Shown: in pieces, positions 23,401-31,677 of the stretch
Numbering within the stretch: position 1 is the stretch's first letter
Layout of the letters: each line of letters begins with the position of its first letter
From: Pseudomonas sp. LB-090624
Lineage (GTDB): Bacteria > Pseudomonadota > Gammaproteobacteria > Pseudomonadales > Pseudomonadaceae
DNA length: 64,000 nucleotides
Assembly: GCF_003205205.1 (NCBI RefSeq)
Contig: NZ_QJRL01000004.1
Coordinates: 62,001 to 126,000 of the forward strand
Direction of reading: 5' to 3'
Made by a program: the position numbers and the translations under genes
The notes under the pieces: model-generated
Told to the model about the DNA's origin: nothing
The model's database searches: none
The model's input: the letters and a program-made list of their open reading frames with translations, nothing else

Positions 23401-23493
23401 ACTGATCTGCCCACGGAAGCCGCTATGGCGCAGGGCTTCAAGGAATTCGGGGTAGTTGGCGCTCGGTGCAACGGTCGACAGCTGGGCGATCAT
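20473..23493 (-). CDS. ydiJ: FAD/Fe-S oxidoreductase, YdiJ type (probable D-2-hydroxyacid dehydrogenase)
   Basis: Very large flavoprotein of 1006 aa with three parts. The FAD-binding type 4 domain (about 45-215) shows RGGGTGTNGQSLTDGIVVDLS and TVGGMINTDASGQGSCTYGKT. The FAD-oxidase C-terminal domain runs from about 230 to 500. The C-terminal Fe-S and CCG-type region (about 640-1000) has CLACKSCAGQCP and EATGCCGMSGTYGHE. E. coli YdiJ is reported to oxidise D-2-hydroxyglutarate; the same is likely here but inferred. It is divergent from a LysR regulator gene with 152 bp between starts, which may control it. Confidence 0.88.
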   Translation of the reverse strand: MIAQLSTVAPSANYPEFLEALRHSGFRGQISADYATRTVLATDNSIYQRLPQAAVFPLDADDVARVATLMGEPRFREVKLTPRGGGTGTNGQSLTDGIVVDLSRHMNNILEINVEERWVRVQAGTVKDQLNAALKPHGLFFAPELSTSNRATVGGMINTDASGQGSCTYGKTRDHVLELHSVLLGGERLHSLPIDDAALEQACAAPGRVGEVYRMARDIQETQAELIETTFPKLNRCLTGYDLAHLRDEQGRFNLNSVLCGAEGSLGYVVEAKLNVLPIPKYAVLVNVRYTSFMDALRDANALMAHKPLSIETVDSKVLMLAMKDIVWHSVAEYFPADPERPTLGINLVEFCGDEPAEVNAKVQAFIQHLQNDTSVERLGHTLAEGAEAVTRVYTMRKRSVGLLGNVEGEVRPQPFVEDTAVPPEQLADYIADFRALLDGYGLAYGMFGHVDAGVLHVRPALDMKDPAQAALVKPISDAVAALTKSYGGLLWGEHGKGLRSEYVPEYFGELYPALQRLKGAFDPHNQLNPGKICTPPDSSEGLTKVDGVTLRGDLDRTIDERVWQDFPSAVHCNGNGACYNYDPNDAMCPSWKATRERQHSPKGRASLMREWLRLQGEANIDVLAAARNKVSWLKGLPARLRNNRARNQGQADFSHEVYDAMAGCLACKSCAGQCPIKVNVPDFRSRFLELYHGRYQRPLRDYLIGSLEFTIPYLAHAPGLYNAVMGSKWVSQLLADKVGMVDSPLISRFNFQATLARCRVGVATVPALRELTPAQRERSIVLVQDAFTRYFETPLLSAFIDLAHRLGHRVFLAPYSANGKPLHVQGFLGAFAKAAIRNATQLKALADCGVPLVGLDPAMTLVYRQEYQKVPGLEGCPQVLLPQEWLMDVLPEQAPTAPGNFRLMAHCTEKTNVPASTRQWEQVFARLGLKLVTEATGCCGMSGTYGHEARNQETSRTIFEQSWATKLDKEGEPLATGYSCRSQVKRMTERKMRHPLEVVLQYARR

Positions 23494-23645
23494 CGAAGGA
23501 TGGCCTCTTGATATTGGCTAATTCACGGGATTCCTGACGCCCCGGCATGGGTTCAGGCATGCGGGGATGACGTATAGGCCAATGTTCCTGTAGTTTGGCT
23601 TCAGGGGCAAACGGATAATCCTGCCGCTATCAATGACTTTTATGA

Positions 23646-24530
23646 ATGAATTACCGCCACCTGACACCTTCCATGTCGCTGCTGCTGGCATTCGAGGCCG
23701 CCGCCCGGCATGAAAGCTACACCCGCGCCGCTGCCGAATTGTCGCTGACCCAAAGCGCGGTCAGCCGCCAAGTGCAGGCACTGGAACAACAACTGGGCCT
23801 GACCCTGTTCCGCCGCGAAGGCCGCCAGGTGCAGCTTACCGATGTCGGCCGCCTGTACCAGCGCGAGCTCAGCGAGGCGCTGGGCCGCATCCGCAGCGCC
23901 ACATTGCAGGCGCTGGCCTACCAGTCCGGGGTCGGCACCTTGCGCCTGGCCACCCTGCCGACATTCGGCTCGAAATGGCTGCTGCCGCGACTGCACGCGT
24001 TCTACAGCGCTCACCCAGGCATGCTGGTGCACATCCATTCACGCATCGAAGCCATCAACTTCGACACCAGCGAGATCGATGCCGCCATCGGCGTGGCCAG
24101 CCACGACCTGCCAGGGCTGATCTGCCATCGCCTGCATGCCGAGGAACTGGTGGTGATTCTGCCGCCGCAGGCCGAGGCCGACAGTAAAAACTGGAGCCCG
24201 GCCAGGATCAGCGAGGAGGTGCTGCTGAACGTGGCCAACAACCCGCATGCCTGGGGCGAGTGGTTCTCGCACCACGGCCTGCCCCATCGAGCGATGCGCC
24301 TGGGGCCCAGTTTCGAGCTGACATCGCACCTGATCCAGGCCGTGCGGGCCGGGATCGGGATCGGGCTGGTGCCGCGCATACTGGTGGAGGAGGAACTGGC
24401 CAAGGGTGAGCTGCACAGCCCAGGGGTGGCATTTGCCAGCCAGCGCAGCTATTACCTGATCTACCCGCCGAGGAATGAGGCGCTGCCGTCGCTGCGAGCA
24501 TTCAGGGGATGGTTGCTGAAACAGATCTGA
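23646..24530 (+). CDS. LysR-family regulator, GcvA-like
   Basis: Regulator of 294 aa. The N-terminal winged helix reads AFEAAARHESYTRAAAELSLTQSAVSRQVQALEQQLGLTLF (about 15-55) and the substrate-binding domain spans about 92-290. The PTFGSKWLLPRL motif is typical of the GcvA/AmpR branch. It is divergent from ydiJ. Effector unknown. ATG at 23646. Confidence 0.88.
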   Translation: MNYRHLTPSMSLLLAFEAAARHESYTRAAAELSLTQSAVSRQVQALEQQLGLTLFRREGRQVQLTDVGRLYQRELSEALGRIRSATLQALAYQSGVGTLRLATLPTFGSKWLLPRLHAFYSAHPGMLVHIHSRIEAINFDTSEIDAAIGVASHDLPGLICHRLHAEELVVILPPQAEADSKNWSPARISEEVLLNVANNPHAWGEWFSHHGLPHRAMRLGPSFELTSHLIQAVRAGIGIGLVPRILVEEELAKGELHSPGVAFASQRSYYLIYPPRNEALPSLRAFRGWLLKQI

Positions 24531-24567
24531 TTGCCGCCTGTACCCGCGAACAGGCCCGCACCGGCAA

Positions 24568-24606
24568 CAAAAAACCCGAAGCCACTCACGTGACTCCGGG
24601 TTTTGG
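24568..24606 (-). terminator. Bidirectional terminator between LysR gene and aroP
   Basis: AAAACCCG (24571-24578) and CGGGTTTT (24597-24604), with partial pairing inside the loop. T-runs occur on both sides, so it can serve the plus-strand LysR gene and the convergent aroP. Confidence 0.75.
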
Positions 24607-24624
24607 CATACCGCCCAGGGTGCC

Positions 24625-26043
24625 TTATTTGGCCACAGTCTCAACGCTACCGCCCGCATTCAGCTGGCGACGCTGCTTGACCATGTACACCACGAACATC
24701 GCAAACAGCCACACCGGGATCGCGTACACCGACACCTGGATACCCGGAATCATCAGCATGATGCCGAGGATCAGCACCACGAAGGCCAGTACCACATAGT
24801 TACCGTACGGGTACCACAACGCCTTGAACAGCGGCTTCTGACCGGTACGGTCGAGGTGCTGGCGGAACTTCAAGTGCGAGTAGCTGATCATCGCCCAGTT
24901 GATCACCAGGGTGGCCACTACCAGCGACATCAGCAGTTCCAGGGCGTTTTGCGGCATCAGGTAGTTGAGCAGCACGGCAACCAAAGTCACGGCAGCCGAC
25001 ACCAGGATCGAACGCACAGGCACGCCGCGCTTGTCGACTTTGGCCAGCGATGCCGGTGCATCGCCCTGCTCGGCCATGCCCAGCAGCATACGCGCATTGC
25101 AGTAGGTACCACTGTTGTACACCGACAGCGCCGCAGTCAGTACCACGAAGTTAAGCAGGTTGGCTGCCACATCACTGCCCAGCAACGAGAACACCTGCAC
25201 GAACGGGCTGCTGCCATAGCTGCCACCCGAAGCGTCGATGCTGGCGACCAGGTTGTCCCAGGGGGTCAGCGACAACAGCACCACCAGGGCACCGACATAG
25301 AAAATCAGGATGCGGTAGATGACCTGGTTGATCGCCTTGGGGATCACGGTCTTCGGCTTGTCGGCCTCGGCAGCGGTAAAGCCGAGCATTTCCAGGCCAC
25401 CGAAGGAAAACATGATGAAGGCCAAGGCCATTACCAGCCCGCTGACGCCATTCGGGAAGAAGCCGCCGTGCGACCACAGGTTGGCCACGGTGGCGTCAGG
25501 GCCGCCGCTGCCGCTGGTCAGCAGGTAGGCACCCAGGCCGATCATGCTGACGATGGCCACCACCTTGATGATGGCAAACCAGAACTCGGCCTCTCCGAAG
25601 AACTTCACGTTCATCAGGTTGATGGCGTTGATCAGCACGAAGAACGCTGCTGCGGTCACCCAAGTCGGGATCTCCGGCCACCAGTAGTGGACATACTTGC
25701 CGACCGCCGAAAGCTCCGACATGCCCACCAGAATGTACAGCACCCAGCAGTTCCAGCCCGACAGAAAGCCGGCGAAACCGCCCCAATAGGTGTGGGCGAA
25801 ATGGCTGAACGAGCCGGCCACCGGCTCTTCGACGATCATCTCGCCAAGCTGGCGCATGATCATGAAGGCGATGAAGCCGCAGATAGCGTAGCCAAGGATC
25901 ATCGACGGGCCGGCGGATTTCATCACGCCTGCCGAGCCGAGGAACAGGCCGGTACCAATCGCGCCGCCGAGGGCGATCAACTGGATGTGGCGGTTCTTCA
26001 GGCCCCGTTTGAGCTCGCCTGAATGCATGTTTTGTCCACTCAT
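24625..26043 (-). CDS. aroP: Aromatic amino acid permease
   Basis: Inner-membrane amino acid-proton symporter of the APC family, 472 aa, 12 transmembrane segments. The N-terminus RGLKNRHIQLIALGGAIGTGLFLGSAG is the family signature. EPVAGSFSHFAHTYWG and the C-half GTYCNARMLLGMAEQGDAPASLAKVDKRGVPV are typical of AroP/PheP. Start set at the ATG at 26043 (MSGQNMHSGELKRG), preceded by AGGTGA. Specificity for Phe/Tyr/Trp is inferred from similarity and nearby phhR. Its long upstream region is described separately. Confidence 0.9.
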   Translation of the reverse strand: MSGQNMHSGELKRGLKNRHIQLIALGGAIGTGLFLGSAGVMKSAGPSMILGYAICGFIAFMIMRQLGEMIVEEPVAGSFSHFAHTYWGGFAGFLSGWNCWVLYILVGMSELSAVGKYVHYWWPEIPTWVTAAAFFVLINAINLMNVKFFGEAEFWFAIIKVVAIVSMIGLGAYLLTSGSGGPDATVANLWSHGGFFPNGVSGLVMALAFIMFSFGGLEMLGFTAAEADKPKTVIPKAINQVIYRILIFYVGALVVLLSLTPWDNLVASIDASGGSYGSSPFVQVFSLLGSDVAANLLNFVVLTAALSVYNSGTYCNARMLLGMAEQGDAPASLAKVDKRGVPVRSILVSAAVTLVAVLLNYLMPQNALELLMSLVVATLVINWAMISYSHLKFRQHLDRTGQKPLFKALWYPYGNYVVLAFVVLILGIMLMIPGIQVSVYAIPVWLFAMFVVYMVKQRRQLNAGGSVETVAK

Positions 26044-26164
26044 GAACGAAGTCACCTGCATTGTTTTTATCTGTGACGGAATCGGACCCACCGCGCTCGT
26101 GGCGCAGCGGAATGGGCAAGGTGGTTACCTTGGGTTTCTCGACCTCAGGTGCCGCCGAGGCGGG

Positions 26165-26335
26165 TCAACCAGGCGTGATCAAGAGTGCGCGGTACGCAAG
26201 AGGGTCACAGGTAAAACGCGGCGCACTGTATACCCCTGCAAGCGCGCAGGCGTCAACGCGTTGCATCGTTTCCTTGGGAAAAAACGCAGCGATCCTGTGG
26301 TATGGGCCTTGATAGGCAACGTGATCGGCGTACAT
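26165..26335 (-). CDS. Possible small ORF in the aroP leader, 56 aa
   Basis: Unrecognised. The ATG at 26335 is preceded by GGAGG at 4 bp, a strong ribosome site. The predicted peptide starts MYADHVAYQGPYHRIAAFF and ends ALLITPG. It contains eight aromatic residues (five Tyr, three Phe) in 56. It ends about 120 bp before aroP on the same strand. It may be a leader peptide, a small protein or chance. Confidence 0.3.
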   Translation of the reverse strand: MYADHVAYQGPYHRIAAFFPKETMQRVDACALAGVYSAPRFTCDPLAYRALLITPG

Positions 26336-26531
26336 GGCGCCTCCATTTGTTGTTTTGTCAGCCGGCCTCTTCGGGCAGGCTCTTGCACACGGCAATGGCG
26401 GCTATAACACCGTGGGGCGGGGGTTTGGGCAAGGGTGGGCAGGACATGGGCGGGGCATTGCCAGCGTCAAGAGCGGCAAGGTTTGTTTACAAGATCGGGC
26501 ATATTCTGAAATGCAGGCTGAAATCAGCCAG

Positions 26532-26557
26532 GCTTGTATAGTTTTATTTACAAGCCG
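26532..26557. promoter_or_regulatory. PhhR/TyrR-like palindrome upstream of aroP
   Basis: GGCTTGTA-N10-TACAAGCC is a perfect 8 bp inverted repeat. Inside it, 26535-26552 reads TGTATA-N6-TTTACA, one mismatch to TGTAAA-N6-TTTACA. Another TTTACAAG half-site lies near 26487. It is about 490 bp from the aroP start, so control of aroP requires a distant promoter; rluB is convergent to it and ends here. Confidence 0.4.
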
Positions 26558-26642
26558 GTTCAAGAACTTGCCAGTCATCCGAAAAATTCTTTTTCTTCAA
26601 TATCTTGAGGTGGTTTTGCCGCCCCCACTTCTCACAGGCATA

Positions 26643-26668
26643 AAAAAACCAGCCCGAAGGCTGGTTCT
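26643..26668 (-). terminator. Intrinsic terminator of rluB
   Basis: Stem AACCAGCC (26647-26654), loop CGAA, GGCTGGTT (26659-26666), followed on the minus strand by seven T. It lies about 20 bp past the rluB stop codon. Confidence 0.9.
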
Positions 26669-26686
26669 CTCTACCGCAAAGGCCTG

Positions 26687-27754
26687 TCAGCCACGCGGCT
26701 TGCCGCGACCACGGCCTGCCGGCTTGTCACCATCAGGCTTGCCCGGGCGCTTGCGCATCTCGCTTGGGCGCTCGGCCACGGCGCTGCCGCGGCTGCCCTT
26801 GCGCGGGGCTTCTTCACGCGGTTGACGCGCAGGGCGTTCGCCAGCAGCTGCGCCCTCTTGCGCCGGGCGCAAGTTGCGCACGCGCTCGCCACGGCCCAGT
26901 GGGCGAGACGATTTGCGCTGCATACGCTCCATCTTGTCCTTGGCCTTGAGGTTCAGGGTTGGCAGCGCAACTGGCTGCAATCCTACTTCAGCGGCCAGGA
27001 TGTCGATCTCGCCCTGGGACATTTCCCGCCAGCGGCCCATCGGCAGGTCGGAATTGAGGAACACCGGGCCGAAACGCACGCGCTTCAGGCGGCTGACCAC
27101 CATGCCCTGGGATTCCCACAGGCGACGCACTTCACGGTTACGGCCTTCCATCACCACGCAGTGGTACCAGTGGTTGAAGCCTTCGCCACCGGGTGCCTTC
27201 TGGATGTCGGTGAACTTGGCCGGGCCGTCTTCCAGCATCACGCCAGCCTTCAGGCGCTCGATCATCTCGTCGTCCACTTCACCACGCACACGTACCGCGT
27301 ACTCACGGTCCATTTCGTACGACGGGTGCATCAGGCGGTTGGCCAGTTCACCGTCGGTGGTGAACAGCAGCAGCCCGGTGGTGTTGATGTCGAGGCGGCC
27401 GATGTTGATCCAGCGGCCTTCTTTCGGCCGTGGCAGGCGGTCGAACACGGTCGGGCGGCCTTCTGGGTCGTCACGGGTGCAGATTTCGCCATCGGGCTTG
27501 TTGTACATGATCACCCGGCGAGTGGCCTCGGCGGCTTCCTCGCGCTTGATCAGCTTGCCGTCAACGGCAATGGCGTCGTGCAGGTCGACGCGCTGGCCGA
27601 GGGTGGCCTCGACGCCGTTGACCTTGATACGGCCCTGGCTGATCCAGGCCTCGACATCACGGCGCGAGCCCACGCCAATGCGTGCCAGCACTTTCTGCAG
27701 CTTTTCGCCGGATGGCGGGGTGATCTCGGTATCTTGCAGGTCTTGCTCACTCAT
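26687..27754 (-). CDS. rluB: 23S rRNA pseudouridine(2605) synthase
   Basis: Modifies U2605 of 23S rRNA in the ribosomal large subunit. The 355-aa product has an N-terminal S4 RNA-binding domain (about 17-65, EKLQKVLARIGVGSRRDVEAWI) and the RsuA/RluB catalytic domain with GRLDINTTGLLLFTTDG, which carries the catalytic Asp. It ends in a long Arg/Pro/Lys/Gly-rich tail (about 270-355) that is probably disordered and RNA-binding. It follows scpB in the usual scpA-scpB-rluB order. Confidence 0.93.
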   Translation of the reverse strand: MSEQDLQDTEITPPSGEKLQKVLARIGVGSRRDVEAWISQGRIKVNGVEATLGQRVDLHDAIAVDGKLIKREEAAEATRRVIMYNKPDGEICTRDDPEGRPTVFDRLPRPKEGRWINIGRLDINTTGLLLFTTDGELANRLMHPSYEMDREYAVRVRGEVDDEMIERLKAGVMLEDGPAKFTDIQKAPGGEGFNHWYHCVVMEGRNREVRRLWESQGMVVSRLKRVRFGPVFLNSDLPMGRWREMSQGEIDILAAEVGLQPVALPTLNLKAKDKMERMQRKSSRPLGRGERVRNLRPAQEGAAAGERPARQPREEAPRKGSRGSAVAERPSEMRKRPGKPDGDKPAGRGRGKPRG

Positions 27755-27891
27755 CTGGGCACCTCCCGGTGTAGGAATGAAAAAGGGGTTTCTGGCGACG
27801 GAAGCGCCAAAAGGTCGCGCATCATACGCGGTTCGCCATGGGAACGCACTGGAGATTAGAGGGTTTTGTGCGGGCCGGGAGGGGTTTCTGC

Positions 27892-28674
27892 CTAATGGTG
27901 ATGGGTTGGCTGTGCCTTGCCCTCTTCGTCTACAGACCCTTCAGGCTCTTCTGCACGCAAGTCATCGAAGTCGGTTTTCAACCCTTCTTCCATGGCATCC
28001 AGTTCCACCAGCAAGCTGCGGAAACTGGTTTCCTCCTTCGGCTCGCCCTCCGCTTCCTCTTCGCCGAGGCTGGCATCGGCCAACGCCTGCAAATGCGCCG
28101 GTACCGGCGCATCATCCGGGTCAAGCACAGGCTCGGGCTCCATCTCGCGCAGCTCGGCCAAGGCCGGTAGCTCGTCCAGGCTCTTCAGGTTGAAGTGGTC
28201 GAGAAACGCCTTGGTGGTGGCAAACATCGCTGGGCGCCCGGGCACCTCGCGGTAGCCGACCACGCGTATCCACTCGCGCTCCATCATGGTCTTGATGATG
28301 TTGCTGTTCACCGCCACGCCGCGCACGTCTTCGATCTCGCCACGGGTGATCGGTTGGCGGTAGGCGATCAACGCCAGGGTCTCCAGCAAAGCCCGCGAAT
28401 AGCGTTGCGGCCGCTCCTCCCACAGGCGCCCGACCCAGGGTGCATAGTCTTCGCGAATTTGCAGACGGTAGCCGCTGGCCACCTCCTTCAGCTCAAAGGC
28501 GCGGCCGTTGCAGGACTTGCCCAGCACCTCCAGGGCCTGCTTGAACACCTTGGGCTCGGGGCGCTCGGCCTCCTCGAACAGCTCGTAAAGGCGCTCGAGG
28601 GATTGCGGTTTGCCCGACGCCAGCAAAAAGGCTTCGATCAGCGACGCCAGGTCGCGGGGTTCATTAAGGTTCAT
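27892..28674 (-). CDS. scpB: Segregation and condensation protein B
   Basis: Subunit of the SMC-ScpAB condensin that organises the chromosome. The 260-aa product has two winged-helix domains (about 10-160), with ALLETLALIAYRQPITRGEIEDVRGV and VGYREVPGRPAMFATTKAFLDHF. A long acidic C-terminal extension (about 185-260) ends in HHH. The ATG at 28674 (MNLNEPRDL) is used rather than an in-frame TTG four codons upstream; it overlaps the scpA end by 11 bp. Confidence 0.92.
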   Translation of the reverse strand: MNLNEPRDLASLIEAFLLASGKPQSLERLYELFEEAERPEPKVFKQALEVLGKSCNGRAFELKEVASGYRLQIREDYAPWVGRLWEERPQRYSRALLETLALIAYRQPITRGEIEDVRGVAVNSNIIKTMMEREWIRVVGYREVPGRPAMFATTKAFLDHFNLKSLDELPALAELREMEPEPVLDPDDAPVPAHLQALADASLGEEEAEGEPKEETSFRSLLVELDAMEEGLKTDFDDLRAEEPEGSVDEEGKAQPTHHH

Positions 28675-29515
28675 CGGGTTCTTCAACTAGCGCCGGGCGA
28701 AGCCGCACATGGATGGCGGCGAAAGGTTCATTCTGCACCAGTTCGATCAGCGATTCCTTCACCAGCTCAAGCACCGCCATGAAGGTCACCACCACGCCCA
28801 GCTTGCCTTCGTCTGCGCCGAACAACTCGACGAACGGTATGAAAGCGCCGCCCTTCAGGCGTTCCAGCACCTGGCTCATGCGCTCGCGGGTGGACAGGGT
28901 TTCACGGGTGATCTGGTGGCTTTCGAACAGGTCATTGCGGCGCATTACCTCGGCCATGGACACCAGCAGCTCCTCCAGGCTGACCTGCGGCAACAGCTTG
29001 CGCACCTTGGCCTGCGGGGCCTCCAGGCGGGGCACTACCACGTCACGGCCAACCCGCGGCAATTCCTCGATGCCCTCGGCGGCGGCCTTGAAGCGCTCGT
29101 ACTCTTGCAGGCGGCGAATCAGCTCGGCGCGCGGGTCGCCCTCTTCTTCCTCGATGTCGGCGGAGCGCGGCAGCAGCATGCGCGACTTGATCTCGGCGAG
29201 CATGGCCGCCATCACCAGGTACTCGGCAGCCAGCTCCAGGCGTACGCTCTTCATCAACTCCACGTAGCCCATGTACTGGCGGGTGATTTCTGCCACCGGG
29301 ATGTCGAGGATGTCGATGTTCTGCTTGCGGATCAGGTAGAGCAACAGGTCCAGCGGGCCTTCGAAGGCTTCAAGGATGACCTCCAGGGCGTCTGGCGGGA
29401 TATACAGGTCCAGCGGCAGCTCGGTGAGGGCTTCGCCGTAGACCAGGGCCAGTTGTAACTGCCGAGGCTCTTCGGCCTGCTCGGCCGGCGCCTCGGGCGC
29501 TTCCACCTGGCTCAC
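28664..29515 (-). CDS. scpA: Segregation and condensation protein A
   Basis: Kleisin subunit that bridges SMC heads, 283 aa. The N-domain reads FEGPLDLLLYLIRKQNIDILDIPVAEITRQYM, a family hallmark, and the C-terminal winged helix spans about 200-275. The start is GTG at 29515, overlapping the yciO stop by 4 bp (GTGA). The first 20 residues (Glu/Ala/Pro-rich) are poorly conserved, so a later start is possible. Confidence 0.92.
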   Translation of the reverse strand: MSQVEAPEAPAEQAEEPRQLQLALVYGEALTELPLDLYIPPDALEVILEAFEGPLDLLLYLIRKQNIDILDIPVAEITRQYMGYVELMKSVRLELAAEYLVMAAMLAEIKSRMLLPRSADIEEEEGDPRAELIRRLQEYERFKAAAEGIEELPRVGRDVVVPRLEAPQAKVRKLLPQVSLEELLVSMAEVMRRNDLFESHQITRETLSTRERMSQVLERLKGGAFIPFVELFGADEGKLGVVVTFMAVLELVKESLIELVQNEPFAAIHVRLRPALVEEPDEP

Positions 29516-30141
29516 GCGTTGACCAGGAACGGAGTCGGATCGCCGCAGCCTTCGCGGATCAGCTCCGGCTCGTCACCGGACAGATCGATGATGGTCGATG
29601 CCTTGAGGTCGCCGAAACCACCGTCGATCACCAGGTCGACGTGGTGCTCCAGGCGCTCACGAATTTCGTAAGGGTCGGTCATCGGCTCGTCGTCCCCCGG
29701 CAGGATCAGGCTCACGCTCATCAGCGGCTCGCCCAGCTCGGCCAACAGCGCCAGGGTAATGGCGTGGTCCGGCACGCGCAGGCCGATGGTGCGGCGCTTT
29801 TCGTGCAGCAGCAGGCGCGGCACCTCCCGGGTACCGTTGAGAATGAACGTATAAGGCCCTGGCACATGGGCCTTGAGCAGGCGGAAGGTGCCGGTGTCGA
29901 CCTTGGCATACAGCCCCAACTGCGACATGTCGCAGCACATCAGGGTGAAGTTGTGGGTCTTGTCCAGGCCGCGCAGGCGCCGCACGCGTTCGATCGCCGC
30001 CTTGTCGCCAATCTGGCAACCCAACGCATAGGCCGAATCGGTGGGATACACCACCACTCCGCCCTTGCGGATGATCTCCACCGCCTGGCGGATCAGCCGC
30101 TGCTGCGGGTTCTCCGGATGAATCTGGAAAAATTGGCTCAC
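29512..30141 (-). CDS. yciO: YciO/TsaC-like threonylcarbamoyl-AMP synthase family protein
   Basis: Member of the Sua5/YciO/YrdC family, 209 aa, related to enzymes that make threonylcarbamoyl-AMP for t6A tRNA modification. The family signature GGVVVYPTDSAYALGCQIGDKAA is present and LRGLDKTHNFTLMC follows. Start set at GTG 30141 (VSQFFQIHPENPQQR), with AGGA 8-9 bp upstream. An in-frame ATG at 30177 would overlap rnm. YciO proteins are often poor substitutes for TsaC, so the exact role is open. Confidence 0.88.
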   Translation of the reverse strand: MSQFFQIHPENPQQRLIRQAVEIIRKGGVVVYPTDSAYALGCQIGDKAAIERVRRLRGLDKTHNFTLMCCDMSQLGLYAKVDTGTFRLLKAHVPGPYTFILNGTREVPRLLLHEKRRTIGLRVPDHAITLALLAELGEPLMSVSLILPGDDEPMTDPYEIRERLEHHVDLVIDGGFGDLKASTIIDLSGDEPELIREGCGDPTPFLVNA

Positions 30142-30154
30142 GTAATCGTCCTGT

Positions 30155-31015
30155 TCATACCGCCATAGGCTGTTCATGGCTGAATCGGCGCCACAGAGGT
30201 GGCAGGTCCTCGGGCAAAGGCCGGTAGGCACCGATCTCGCCCCAGGTGCCGGGGCCGTGGAAATCACTGCCAGCGCTTGCCAGCAGGCCGAACTCACGGG
30301 TAAGGATGGACATGGTGCCCACTTGCTCGGCAGGCATCATCCCGTTGACCACTTCGAGCGCCTGCCCACCTGCCTGAATATAGTCGGCAATCAGCCGTCT
30401 GCGCTTGCTGCGGGTCAGGTCGTAGTGCATGGGATGCGCCAGGCTCACCCAGGCGTTGGACTGCCGTAACGTGGCAACGGTTTCGTCAAGAGTCGGCCAA
30501 TGCTGTTTCACGTCACCCAGCTTGCCGGCGCCCAGCCACTTGCGAAACGCCTCGCCGCGGTCCTTGACGTGCCCGGCACGCACCAAATACTCGGCAAAGT
30601 GCGGGCGGGCCGGGGCATTGCCGCTGTCGCCCAGCTCGTGCTGCACGGCGCGGGCGCCTTCAAGGGTGCCGGGCATGCCCTTGGCGGCCAACCGTTTGTC
30701 AATTTCTTCGGCGCGCAGCCAGCGGCCACGGTGCAACGCTTCGATCGCCGCCAGCAGCGGCGGCGCATCGAGCGGGAAGTCATAGCCGAGCACGTGGATA
30801 GTGGCGCCACCCCAGGTACATGACAGCTCTACCCCGCTGACCCAGTGCATGCCCCGCTCAATGCACGCCTGGTGCGCCTCGGGCAGGCCTTCGATGGTGT
30901 CATGGTCGGTCAGCGCCAGCGTTTGCACCCCATGCTCATGGGCCCGGGCAACCAGGATCGCGGGCGACAGGGCGCCGTCGGAGGCCGTGCTGTGACAGTG
31001 CAGATCAACATTCAT
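30155..31015 (-). CDS. rnm: RNase AM / PHP-domain 5'-3' exonuclease (TrpH)
   Basis: PHP-family phosphoesterase of 286 aa. Metal-binding motifs [11 protein letters not shown] (N-terminus), LTDHDT, SGVELSC and the C-terminal SDFHGPG are intact. E. coli RNase AM (formerly YciV/TrpH) removes short 5' extensions from 5S, 16S and 23S rRNA and hydrolyses 3',5'-nucleotide bisphosphates. It lies at the head of the rnm-yciO-scpA-scpB series and is divergent from yciB. Confidence 0.9.
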   Translation of the reverse strand: MNVDLHCHSTASDGALSPAILVARAHEHGVQTLALTDHDTIEGLPEAHQACIERGMHWVSGVELSCTWGGATIHVLGYDFPLDAPPLLAAIEALHRGRWLRAEEIDKRLAAKGMPGTLEGARAVQHELGDSGNAPARPHFAEYLVRAGHVKDRGEAFRKWLGAGKLGDVKQHWPTLDETVATLRQSNAWVSLAHPMHYDLTRSKRRRLIADYIQAGGQALEVVNGMMPAEQVGTMSILTREFGLLASAGSDFHGPGTWGEIGAYRPLPEDLPPLWRRFSHEQPMAV

Positions 31016-31082
31016 GGAGGAGCGCTTTCGCTGGAATCGATGTTTGTTATTATGCCGTCACATCCCGATTCTGGCTGCCATT

Positions 31083-31676
31083 GTGAAACAATTCATCGAT
31101 TTCATCCCGCTGCTGCTGTTCTTCATCGTCTACAAGCTCGACCCGCGCCCCATGGAAGTCGCCGGCCACAGCTTCGAATTCGGCGGCATCTACAGCGCCA
31201 CAGCCATGCTGATCATCAGCTCGCTGGTGGTGTACGGTGCGCTGTTCCTGCGCCAGCGCAAGCTGGAAAAAGGCCAGTGGCTGACCTTGGTCGCCTGCCT
31301 GGTCTTCGGCGGCCTGACCCTGACCTTCCACAGTGAAACCTTCCTCAAGTGGAAGGCGCCGGTGGTCAACTGGTTGTTCGCCCTGGGCTTTGCCGGCAGC
31401 CACTTCATCGGCGACCGGGTACTGATCAAGCGCATCATGGGCCACGCCCTGACCCTGCCGGATGCCATCTGGGCCCGCCTGAACCTGGCCTGGATCGCCT
31501 TCTTCCTGTTCTGCGGCGCGGCCAACCTGTTCGTCGCCTTCACCTTCCAGGACTTCTGGGTGGACTTCAAGGTATTCGGCAGCCTGGGCATGACCGTGAT
31601 CTTCCTGGTGGCGCAAGGCGTGTACCTGTCGCGCCACCTGCACGACGACCCTTCTACCTCCAAACCCAAGGATTGA
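31083..31676 (+). CDS. yciB: Inner-membrane spanning protein YciB (septation protein A)
   Basis: Integral membrane protein of 197 aa with five to six hydrophobic segments, linked to septation and envelope synthesis in other bacteria. It starts at GTG 31083 with [18 protein letters not shown], the usual N-terminus. [30 protein letters not shown] and [20 protein letters not shown] match the family. Its stop is 1 bp before the yciI start. Confidence 0.9.
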   Translation: MKQFIDFIPLLLFFIVYKLDPRPMEVAGHSFEFGGIYSATAMLIISSLVVYGALFLRQRKLEKGQWLTLVACLVFGGLTLTFHSETFLKWKAPVVNWLFALGFAGSHFIGDRVLIKRIMGHALTLPDAIWARLNLAWIAFFLFCGAANLFVAFTFQDFWVDFKVFGSLGMTVIFLVAQGVYLSRHLHDDPSTSKPKD

Positions 31677-31677
31677 C

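Larger units (their letters stand above)
26044..26640. other. Long region upstream of aroP
   Basis: About 600 bp with no conserved gene. It contains a possible 56-codon ORF with a good ribosome site (26165-26335), an A/T-rich stretch from 26490 to 26640, and an inverted repeat at 26532-26557 that matches the TyrR/PhhR pattern. This looks like the aroP promoter and a long leader. Confidence 0.45.

Noticed and set aside
21343-23511. 722-codon plus-strand ORF opposite ydiJ
   Set aside because: Antisense of a complete 1006-aa flavoprotein gene with all motifs; the shadow has none.
26302-26825. Plus-strand ORFs of 79 and 163 codons between aroP and rluB
   Set aside because: They run through the rluB terminator and antisense into the rluB tail; base composition and residues look non-coding.
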